From positions 1-64,000 of the forward strand of contig JBCCQH010000010.1 of NCBI GenBank assembly GCA_039024435.1: a DNA stretch of 64,000 nt, written 5' to 3'. Of this stretch, positions 57,437-64,000 are shown piece after piece. The translations under genes and the position numbers were made by a program. The notes under the pieces were generated by a model. The model worked only from the letters and a program-made list of their open reading frames with translations. It was not told where the DNA came from and did not search any database. Position 1 is the first letter of the stretch; each line of letters starts with the position of its first letter. This DNA comes from JBCCQH01 sp039024435. GTDB taxonomy: Bacteria > Bacteroidota > Bacteroidia > J057 > JADKCL01.

Positions 57437-58027
57437 TTATTCTCCCACGATTACTTTTGCGTATCGGATGACCTTATCTTTCAGCCGATACCCTTTTTCC
57501 ACTTCTTCGAGTACCATTCCTTTTTTCTCCTCTTCTTCTACCGGCATGCTGTGAATGGCCTCGTGAAGCTCCGAATCAAAGGGCTGATTGACACTTTCGA
57601 TGGCGTTCAGTCCTTCTTTTTCCAATACCCGATGCAAGTTTTCATTGACAATCTGAATCCCTTCCTTTACGGATGACAAATTGTCAGTTTTATCCATTGC
57701 TGTCAGGCTGCGCTCAAAGTTGTCGATTACCGGCAACAGCGCCGTCAGTACGCTTTCCGAAGCATAATCTCGCATCGTTCCCATCTCGCGCCGGGAGCGC
57801 TTGCGGAAGTTGTCAAACTCGGCCATCAAGCGGAGGTATTGATCGGTGGCTTCCTGCGCCCGGTTCTTGGCGGCCTCAAGTTCCTGCTGCAAGGATTCCA
57901 GTTCGCTCACCTCGGTTTCCGCTGTTGCCTCTTCCTCGACTTCAGGATTCTGAACCGCCTCATTTTCAACGTTTTGATCTTGGTCTTTGGCGGCCGGCTC
58001 TTCCTTGTTGCTTTTCTTCTTTGCCAT
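57437..58027 (-). CDS. grpE: Nucleotide exchange factor GrpE
   Basis: A 196-residue cochaperone. A disordered acidic/Gln N-terminus (1-45), a long coiled-coil dimerisation helix (about 45-110, ELESLQQELEAAKNRAQEATDQYL), then the GrpE head with DNFERSLTAMDKTD, VNENLHRVLEKEGL and the conserved C-terminal EEVEKGYRLKDKVIRYAKVIVG. GrpE swaps ADP for ATP on DnaK. Located 5 bp upstream of dnaJ on the same strand, the usual Bacteroidota order; a heat-shock promoter was not identified. Confidence 0.97.
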   Translation of the reverse strand: MAKKKSNKEEPAAKDQDQNVENEAVQNPEVEEEATAETEVSELESLQQELEAAKNRAQEATDQYLRLMAEFDNFRKRSRREMGTMRDYASESVLTALLPVIDNFERSLTAMDKTDNLSSVKEGIQIVNENLHRVLEKEGLNAIESVNQPFDSELHEAIHSMPVEEEEKKGMVLEEVEKGYRLKDKVIRYAKVIVGE

Positions 58028-58068
58028 AGTATTAGTGCGATGTTTGGTACTCGATTGAGGTCTTAGAT

Positions 58069-59241
58069 TTAGTAGTTCGGGCGGCGCCTTCGGTATTTTT
58101 GCTCAAAATCGAGAAAGCTCAACTGTTCATTTAAATAGGCTTTCTCGCTGAAATAGTGAAGGACGACGTCCATTTTATCGGCATCCATATACCCCGGAAT
58201 TACCAGGAGCAGATTGATCTCCTCGTCCAGAAAAACCGTGGATGGAAATTCCATATTTCCTTCCAGCAAAGAGTAGGCCAATGTATGGTAGGGACTGCCA
58301 ATATTGCGGTAGTATGCCAAATTGTTAAAGACGATGGTATCGTTGCTCTCGGCATTGAAGCGCACCGCGTAGAAATTCTCGTTGATGTAGCGAATAATCC
58401 GCTTGCTGGCGTAGGTATTTTTGTCCATGAGCTTCGCCCAGCCCGCCCACTTGGCGTACACGTGCAGGACCACCATCTTTTCCTTCTTCCGGGCCAATCG
58501 CTCGGCATCTTCTACGTCCAGCCACAGCACCGAATTCAGGTTTTCCATCAGATTGTCCTGAAAATCACTCTGCTTCAAGGGCTTCAGGTCTTTCAGCGAG
58601 TTGAAAGCCTTGATGATGAAACTCCGGTTCATGAGCCGGCGCGCCTCGGATGCGGGCATGATGTAAGCGTAGTACCGGTCATCCAAATAGCCGGCCGTGC
58701 AAAAACCCGCCACTTTCCCCTGGTAGAAAACCGGTCCCCCGGTAAAATCTTCCACTTCCCGGGTGATGACCTCCGGCAGGTCCATCTCCCGGATCTCTTT
58801 GCGACCACTGACTACCCCGGTGGCGACTTTGGAGCGCTGGGGGGACGGCTGGGTCAGCATCCGCACCTCGGCCCCGTCCCCCGGAAATGGTCCCGGTGAC
58901 AGCGTGGCAATTTGTCCATTGACCCCCGGCACCGATAAGATGATTACGTCCCGATCTTCTTCCACCGACAGGTAGCCGTCCGAAATGTATTCCCGGGATT
59001 CGCCCCGCTTGAAAACGGCGACTTCCGCCATACCGGCGACGTAGTGGTAATTGGTCGCAATGAAATTTTTCCGGACGATTACCCCGATCCCCCGCGACAA
59101 TACATCTCCATCGGCATCCCGTCCCTCTAGGAAAACCACCGAGCCCATCGGAATCGAGTCGGAACTCACTTCACACCACGCCCACAGCGGACCGCAGCCA
59201 AAGAGAATCAACCATAAACCTAAAGGATAAACACGCGACAT
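58069..59241 (-). CDS. Degenerate trypsin-like protease fused to a Cys-less thioredoxin domain
   Basis: A 390-residue exported fusion. Signal peptide about 1-22, a chymotrypsin-fold domain (about 30-215) with the catalytic His (TNYHYV, H66) and Asp (EEDRDVI, D98), but the nucleophile motif G-x-S-G-G-P reads D-F-T-G-G-P (T167). A thioredoxin-like domain follows (about 235-365) in which the W-C-x-x-C position reads W265-A-G-W-A269, so both redox Cys are Ala. Thus both active sites are altered in the same protein. It may be a scaffold or binding protein. The frame opens at 59259 with TTG; ATG at 59239-59241 gives the signal peptide. Confidence 0.75.
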   Translation of the reverse strand: MSRVYPLGLWLILFGCGPLWAWCEVSSDSIPMGSVVFLEGRDADGDVLSRGIGVIVRKNFIATNYHYVAGMAEVAVFKRGESREYISDGYLSVEEDRDVIILSVPGVNGQIATLSPGPFPGDGAEVRMLTQPSPQRSKVATGVVSGRKEIREMDLPEVITREVEDFTGGPVFYQGKVAGFCTAGYLDDRYYAYIMPASEARRLMNRSFIIKAFNSLKDLKPLKQSDFQDNLMENLNSVLWLDVEDAERLARKKEKMVVLHVYAKWAGWAKLMDKNTYASKRIIRYINENFYAVRFNAESNDTIVFNNLAYYRNIGSPYHTLAYSLLEGNMEFPSTVFLDEEINLLLVIPGYMDADKMDVVLHYFSEKAYLNEQLSFLDFEQKYRRRRPNY

Positions 59242-59312
59242 CACGGGCAAATAACGCAATTTTTAAGTTCTCTACCCAGCGGATACCCCGCAATCTCTCC
59301 GCCCGGTGGGGA

Positions 59313-60641
59313 CTACTGCGTCAGGCGTTTGATATTTGCCCCCAAGGCGTTCAGCCGCCCTTCGATGTTCTGGTAGCCCCGGTCGATCTGCTCAATGTTG
59401 AAGATCCGGCTGCTTCCCTTCGCCGACATCGCCGCAATCAGCAAGGCGATTCCCGCCCGAATATCCGGACTGCTCATGGTGATGCCCCGCAGCATGTACT
59501 GCCGCGCAAGCCCGATCACCACCGCCCGATGCGGGTCGCACAGAATCACGCGCGCCCCCATGTCGATGAGCTTGTCGACAAAAAATAGGCGGCTCTCAAA
59601 CATCTTCTGGTGAATGAGTACCGAACCGTCACATTGGGTCGCGGTCACCAGCAGGATACTCATCAGGTCGGGCGTAAATCCCGGCCAGGGATGATCGTAA
59701 ATCGTCAGCGTCCCGCCTTCGATGTAGGTCTCGATCTTGCAGATGTGCTGGCGGTTGACGATCAGGTCATTGCCCCGGGTTTCCAAATCGATACCGAGGC
59801 GCCCGAAAACCTTGGGAATAATGCCCAGGTACTCCACATCCGCGTTTTTGATGGTGAGCTGACTCTGGGTCATCGCCGCCATCCCGATAAAGGACCCGAC
59901 TTCGATCATGTCGGAAAGGATCCGGTGCGGTTTCTTACCATTTCCGCCGAGGGCGGCGACCCCGTGGATGATCAGCTTGTTGCTGCCGATGGTATTGGCC
60001 TCAATTTTGGCGCCCATGCTGTTGAGCAGGTTGCAGAGCTGCTGCAAATACGGCTCGCAGGCGGCATTGTAAATCGTGGTGGTGCCTTTGGCCAATACGG
60101 CCGCCATTACGACGTTTGCTGTGCCGGTCACCGAAGGCTCATCCAGGTGAATGAAGGCTCCCTGAAGGCGACCGTGGGAAAACAACTCGTACTGAGGGCC
60201 CTTCTCATTGTAGACAAAGTGTGCTCCGAGTTGCTGAAAGCCGAGAAAATGCGTGTCCATGCGCCGCCGACCGATCTTGTCTCCGCCCGGGCGCGGCATG
60301 ATTGCTTCTCCAAAACGGGCCAGCAGCGGGCCCATCAGCATGACCGAGCCCCGCAATCGACTGGCTTGTTGGTGAAATTCCGGAGAGCGCAGTTGAGCGA
60401 GATCGACGTCTTTTGCACAGAAGGTATAGGTATCCGCTTTCACCTTTTTCACGTCTACCCCGATGAGCCGCAGCACTTCGATGAGGCGGTTGACATCCAG
60501 GATGTCGGGAACATTGGTGAGGGTGACTTTTTCTTGGGTGAGCAAGGGGGCACACAGAACTTGCAGGGCTTCGTTCTTGGCTCCTTGAGGAACGATTTCC
60601 CCGTGGAGTTGATGCCCGCCTTCGATCTCAAAATACTGCAT
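59313..60641 (-). CDS. murA: UDP-GlcNAc enolpyruvyl transferase with Asp at the fosfomycin site
   Basis: A 442-residue MurA, the first committed enzyme of peptidoglycan synthesis: it joins enolpyruvate from PEP to UDP-N-acetylglucosamine. Family motifs: GAKNEALQVL near residue 20, LRGSVMLMGPLLARFG near 97-111, PSVTGTANVVMAA, EVGSFIGMAAM, and a C-terminal DIRAGIALLIAAM. The catalytic loop reads P-G-G-D121-K-I-G-R, so the nucleophilic Cys of E. coli (Cys115) is Asp. Asp enzymes (as in Mycobacterium and Chlamydia) stay active but resist fosfomycin. Its ATG overlaps the stop of the DUF4290 gene by one base. Confidence 0.95.
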   Translation of the reverse strand: MQYFEIEGGHQLHGEIVPQGAKNEALQVLCAPLLTQEKVTLTNVPDILDVNRLIEVLRLIGVDVKKVKADTYTFCAKDVDLAQLRSPEFHQQASRLRGSVMLMGPLLARFGEAIMPRPGGDKIGRRRMDTHFLGFQQLGAHFVYNEKGPQYELFSHGRLQGAFIHLDEPSVTGTANVVMAAVLAKGTTTIYNAACEPYLQQLCNLLNSMGAKIEANTIGSNKLIIHGVAALGGNGKKPHRILSDMIEVGSFIGMAAMTQSQLTIKNADVEYLGIIPKVFGRLGIDLETRGNDLIVNRQHICKIETYIEGGTLTIYDHPWPGFTPDLMSILLVTATQCDGSVLIHQKMFESRLFFVDKLIDMGARVILCDPHRAVVIGLARQYMLRGITMSSPDIRAGIALLIAAMSAKGSSRIFNIEQIDRGYQNIEGRLNALGANIKRLTQ

Positions 60642-61294
60642 TAGCGGCGGCCTTTGTTGTATGAACGGTTGCCCTTGTGGCGTTTATTGCCCTTGTTTTT
60701 GCGGGACCCCGAGGAGCTTTGCTGTTGGGGCGGCGGAGCGGCCGAGGTATAACGGTGAAATTTGATCTCGTCCGGCCGGTAAGTCAATTTCCCCTTGGTC
60801 AGTACCCGGAGGTGCTCGCAGACAATCAACTCGGCATTCGAGTCTTTTTCTTGTCCCTTGAGGTGCATCTTCATGATGTTTAGGGTCAAGGTCACCAAGG
60901 CGTGCTTGCGCTGCTCGTCGTCCTCCATATTGATGGCCGCATCGGCCATCAATTCAATGTTTTGTCCGTATTGCCGGAAGCGGGACCGCCGGTTGTGGTA
61001 CTGCATCCGCTCCGTCGGGCGGGAAAATATGGAATCCGGCTCCGGAACGGGATACTCCGAGTCCACGTCGATGTCGAATTCCGCCAAGTGATAAAAGTGA
61101 TCCCAAAGTTTCTGGTGAAAGTCCTGTCCGTCCCGCAGGCCGGGGTTCATATTGGCCATGATGCGGACAATCTCCCGCGCCAGCACGTTGCGCTCTACCG
61201 GATCTTCAATCGTCTTGCAGAACTTGACCATCTGCTGCACGTTCCTTCCGTATTCCCGCAATTTCAGGGGTTCATCGGTGATTTTATATTCCAT
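60641..61294 (-). CDS. DUF4290 protein
   Basis: A 217-residue protein matching the Bacteroidota-specific DUF4290 family: helical N-terminal domain (LKLREYGRNVQQMVKF, YGQNIELMADAAINMED) and a basic, disordered C-terminal tail (about 180-217, GSRKNKGNKRHKGNRSYNKGRR) that could bind nucleic acid or ribosomes. Function is unknown. It sits directly upstream of murA on the same strand with a one-base overlap (TAATG), so the two are cotranscribed and translationally linked. Confidence 0.85.
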   Translation of the reverse strand: MEYKITDEPLKLREYGRNVQQMVKFCKTIEDPVERNVLAREIVRIMANMNPGLRDGQDFHQKLWDHFYHLAEFDIDVDSEYPVPEPDSIFSRPTERMQYHNRRSRFRQYGQNIELMADAAINMEDDEQRKHALVTLTLNIMKMHLKGQEKDSNAELIVCEHLRVLTKGKLTYRPDEIKFHRYTSAAPPPQQQSSSGSRKNKGNKRHKGNRSYNKGRR

Positions 61295-61446
61295 GGAAAT
61301 GAATTGTCAAAATGGTTGGGGGCTGAATACCGGTACAACTTGGTTAGGGATTTTCATTTTTGCCAACGTTCACGGGCTGTTTCCACAGCGAACGGCGATC
61401 AGGCAACAATGGGCATTCAACCGCGAGTGGATCAATAAAGCGCAAT
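61295..61446. other. Short intergenic gap
   Basis: No clear promoter or terminator; AT-rich near the DUF4290 start. Confidence 0.4.
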
Positions 61447-63675
61447 TTAGGACAAAATCTTCAATTTTGCATATTTCAGCAACAGGACCTTCTCCCCTTT
61501 TTCGGTAAAGAATACGGTCGCTTTCCGCTCACTGCCATTGCCTTCCAGCTTCAGCACTTTTCCCGGCCCAAATTTCGAATGCTCTACCTCCATGCCCTCG
61601 GCTAGCCCGGTGAGGTCGTCTCCGACAAAGTCATCGCGGGTCATCGCCCGCTTGCGCGAACGCATCGGAGTGGCATTTCCATTGCCCCGCAACGGCAGAC
61701 TGCTGCCCGAGCGCGAGCGCGAGGCCGAGGACCGTTCCCGGCGCAAACTGTGAAAATGCACGTATTCTTCATCGACCTCGCTCAAAAAGCGACTCGGCTC
61801 ATTCCACTGCAAAGAACCGTAGCGGTAACGGCTCTTGGCAAAGGTGAGCGCGAGGCGGTCCTTGGCCCGGGTCACCGCCACATAAAACAGACGGCGCTCT
61901 TCCTCCAAATCCGCCCGCGACTGCAAGGCCATGAAGTTTGGGAACAACTCTTCTTCCAGCCCAGTCACGAATACCGAAGGAAACTCCAGTCCCTTCGCGG
62001 CATGGATCGACATCAGCGTGACGAAATCGGGATTCTCGTGCTTCTCATCCTGGTCGGTAAACAAACTGATCTCCGCCAGAAACGCATCCAGCTTGTCGGC
62101 ATCGTTGTCTTCGTCTTCGGTAAACTCTTTGGCCGCGTTGAGCAATTCCTGAACATTCTCCCAGCGGTTCATCATCTCCGGATTGTCCGTTTGGTGAAGT
62201 TCCCGCAGCATGCCGCTCTTGTTGGCGATGTAGTTGGCCGCATCGTAGGCGCTGTCGTCCCGCGCCCGAATCCCGAAGGTTTTGATCATCAGCACAAACT
62301 CGGCCAGCGATTTCCGCGCCCGTCCCAGTTCCGGAATCTCTTCCACCCGGGTCAAGGCTTCCCACAAACCGATGCCCCGCTCGTCCGCTGCCACCGTGAG
62401 TCGGTCCATCGAGGTCTTACCGATCCCCCGCGCCGGATAATTGATCACCCGGGTCAGGGCCGCCTCGTCCCGGGGATTGACCGCCAGCTTGAGGTAAGCG
62501 GTCATGTCTTTGATCTCTTTTCGGCGGTAGAAACTCAAACCGCCAAATATTTTGTAAGGAATCCGCGCCCGCCGCAATTCCGTTTCCAGCGCCCGCGATT
62601 GGGCATTGGTGCGGTAAAGCACCGCAAAGTGTTTGTGCTTGTAGCTGTGGCGCATGACCTGCTCCCGAATCGAGTCGGTCACCATCCGCGCCTCGTCGTT
62701 GTCGGTATTGGACTCGAGGATGCGGATCAAATCCCCGGTAGCATTCTCGGTAAAGACCTTTTTCGGAATCTGATTTTTATTCCGCTTGATAATGCTGTTG
62801 GCGGCTTCGACGATGTTTTTGGTCGACCGGTAGTTCTGTTCGAGCTTGAACTGCCGGGTGTCCGGGTAGTCTTTTTGGAAGTTGAGGATATTCTCGATGT
62901 TCGCCCCACGAAATGAGTAAATGCTTTGGGCATCATCGCCCACCACCGCAATGTTTTCGTGCTGCGCGGCCAACTTTTTCGTGATGACGTACTGCGCGCG
63001 GTTGGTATCCTGGTACTCGTCCACCATGATGTAGCCGAACCGTTTCTGCCATTTGTACAACACATCCGGGTAGCGGTCAAACAACTCAATCGGCTTCATC
63101 AGCAAATCGTCAAAATCCATCGCATTTGACTCAAACAGACGGGTCTGATAGATTTTGTAGATGCGGGCGATGCTATTGGAAAATGAATCCGTAACGTACT
63201 CCGCCGCGTACATCTCGGGGTCCACCAGGGCGTTTTTAGCCGAAGAAATGTGGGTGTAGAGCACCCGGGGCTTGAATTTCTTAGGGTCGAGCTTCAGGCT
63301 GTCCACGACCTTTTTCAGCGTACTTTGGGTGTCGTCGGTATCGTAGATGGTAAAGCTGCTCGTGTAGCCCAGTTTTTCCGCTTCGTAGCGCAACATCCGG
63401 GCGAAAATCGAGTGAAAAGTCCCCATCCAGATATTTTTCGCATCCGGTCCCACCAGCGTGATGATCCGTTCGCGCATCTCCCGGGCCGCCTTGTTGGTAA
63501 AGGTCAAGGCCAATATCTCAAAAGGATCGGCTAGTCCTTGATCGATGATGAAAGCCAGGCGGTAGGTCAAAGTACGCGTTTTGCCCGAGCCTGCGCCCGC
63601 GATGATCATCACCGGGCCTTCGGTGGCCACGGCAGCGGCGCGTTGCGCCTCGTTAAGGTCATTGAGAAAGTCCAT
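61447..63675 (-). CDS. pcrA: UvrD/PcrA-type superfamily I DNA helicase
   Basis: A 742-residue 3'-5' helicase. Motif Q/I: DLNEAQRAAAV and AGAGSGKTRTLTYR; motif II: VDEYQDTNRAQY; motif III: GDDAQSIYSFRGA; motif IV: LEQNYRSTKNIV; motif V: VTLMSIHAAKGLEFPSVFVTG; motif VI: YVAVTRAKDRL. The C-terminus (EHSKFGPGKVLKLEG ... KYAKLKIL) is the tudor-like RNA-polymerase-binding domain of PcrA/UvrD. It works in nucleotide excision repair and removal of stalled polymerases. The frame opens at 63729; ATG at 63673-63675 (MDFLNDLNEAQ) is the family start. Confidence 0.95.
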   Translation of the reverse strand: MDFLNDLNEAQRAAAVATEGPVMIIAGAGSGKTRTLTYRLAFIIDQGLADPFEILALTFTNKAAREMRERIITLVGPDAKNIWMGTFHSIFARMLRYEAEKLGYTSSFTIYDTDDTQSTLKKVVDSLKLDPKKFKPRVLYTHISSAKNALVDPEMYAAEYVTDSFSNSIARIYKIYQTRLFESNAMDFDDLLMKPIELFDRYPDVLYKWQKRFGYIMVDEYQDTNRAQYVITKKLAAQHENIAVVGDDAQSIYSFRGANIENILNFQKDYPDTRQFKLEQNYRSTKNIVEAANSIIKRNKNQIPKKVFTENATGDLIRILESNTDNDEARMVTDSIREQVMRHSYKHKHFAVLYRTNAQSRALETELRRARIPYKIFGGLSFYRRKEIKDMTAYLKLAVNPRDEAALTRVINYPARGIGKTSMDRLTVAADERGIGLWEALTRVEEIPELGRARKSLAEFVLMIKTFGIRARDDSAYDAANYIANKSGMLRELHQTDNPEMMNRWENVQELLNAAKEFTEDEDNDADKLDAFLAEISLFTDQDEKHENPDFVTLMSIHAAKGLEFPSVFVTGLEEELFPNFMALQSRADLEEERRLFYVAVTRAKDRLALTFAKSRYRYGSLQWNEPSRFLSEVDEEYVHFHSLRRERSSASRSRSGSSLPLRGNGNATPMRSRKRAMTRDDFVGDDLTGLAEGMEVEHSKFGPGKVLKLEGNGSERKATVFFTEKGEKVLLLKYAKLKILS

Positions 63676-63745
63676 TTCAGAACGTAAATTTAGCAAAAAC
63701 GGCAACGAGGCGAAGCACAGGTTTTGCACACTTGCCCTTCACTCC

Positions 63746-64000
63746 ATGAAGCAATTGATTTCACCCACCCGCCGTTCTGCGCCCAGTCTGCGCCGCCTGA
63801 TCATATTCGGAGACGGGCATCCCGGACGGTCTTCCGGGTCCGTGGGCCCGGCTACTGGCCTCCGGATCATCTTCCTGGGCAATGAGAACCCGGCGGGCAC
63901 CAGCCGGCGGATCAACGGCCCCGGCAACAGCCTCAACGATGAGATGAGCCGACCAGCACTGCCTTGCGGTGAATACTCCCGGGAGTCCCCCCTTGCCCGG
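63746..64000 (+). CDS. Partial open frame running off the window end
   Basis: A plus-strand frame from ATG 63746 stays open for 85 codons to the window edge (MKQLISPTRRSAPSLRRL ... IIFLGNENPAGTSRRI). No family recognised; the Gly/Arg/Ser-rich start resembles neither a signal peptide nor a known domain. It could be a true gene or chance in GC-rich DNA. Confidence 0.3.
   Translation, partial: MKQLISPTRRSAPSLRRLIIFGDGHPGRSSGSVGPATGLRIIFLGNENPAGTSRRINGPGNSLNDEMSRPALPCGEYSRESPLAR

Noticed and set aside
1..64000. CRISPR array
   Set aside because: No regularly spaced short direct repeats and no cas gene. The only tandem repeat (45815-45985) has two units without spacers.
1..64000. tRNA genes
   Set aside because: No clover-leaf with a GGTTCGA-type T-arm was recognised on either strand; a covariance search would be needed to be certain.

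Overview
This window comes from a member of the Bacteroidota, most likely a Saprospiria-type (Lewinella/Haliscomenobacter-like) bacterium. The evidence is TAnnTTTG-type promoters instead of E. coli-type ones, weak Shine-Dalgarno sequences, two secreted proteins ending in type IX secretion (T9SS) sorting domains, a TonB-dependent receptor with a carboxypeptidase-like N-terminal domain, a 938-residue CarB without the usual C-terminal regulatory domain, and a MurA with Asp instead of the active-site Cys. The window opens inside the 5' end of a 16S rRNA gene transcribed leftward, so the left edge is probably an assembly break at an rRNA operon.

Layout. 0-2.7 kb: 16S start with two tandem promoters, dcd, a DivIVA-like protein and a GT2 glycosyltransferase. 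2.8-6.2 kb: T9SS-exported M14 carboxypeptidase and a secreted transglutaminase-like protein. 6.2-12.3 kb: DUF389 membrane protein, PhoH, SAM hydroxide adenosyltransferase, small monooxygenase, ATP-grasp protein. 12.3-18.9 kb: tatA, a lytic transglycosylase with two LysM repeats, a zeta-toxin-like kinase translationally coupled to an unknown protein, and a very large sensor adenylate cyclase. 19-21 kb: an unknown small Gly/Asp-rich protein followed by a predicted Cys-His-Asp transglutaminase-fold enzyme. 21-28 kb: SDR, lipoprotein, a VIT/VWA/DUF2135 gene split by a frameshift, TlpA-like thioredoxin. 28-34 kb: a T9SS-exported lysyl oxidase homologue and carB. 34-43 kb: GT4, TonB receptor, lycopene cyclase, aroB-aroA. 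43-48 kb: repeat-rich region with an ECF sigma factor and a CarH-like B12 photoreceptor regulator. 48-55.4 kb: RDD / SpoIIM / DUF4129 / DUF4350 / MoxR / DUF58 membrane cluster. 55-64 kb: Rpn-type nuclease, dnaJ-grpE, a degenerate protease-thioredoxin fusion, murA, a DUF4290 protein and a UvrD/PcrA helicase.

The strongest regulatory story is a predicted light-responsive carotenoid circuit. The MerR-type regulator keeps the W-x9-E-H and E-x-H cobalamin signature of CarH. A 9-base motif, TTGTTTAAC, occurs as five exact copies, all located between carH and its neighbours, between carH and the ECF sigma gene, or between the TonB receptor and the lycopene cyclase gene; near-matches form a dense array including an 86-bp tandem duplication.

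The accessory DNA is dominated by short non-coding repeats: two MITE-like families (one with TTAG/CTAA-type target duplications that would fit an IS5-group transposase) and a hairpin-bearing intergenic repeat with apparent compensatory changes. No intact transposase, CRISPR array, prophage or tRNA gene was seen. Start codons were chosen by domain boundaries and signal peptides because many open frames extend upstream of the likely true start.
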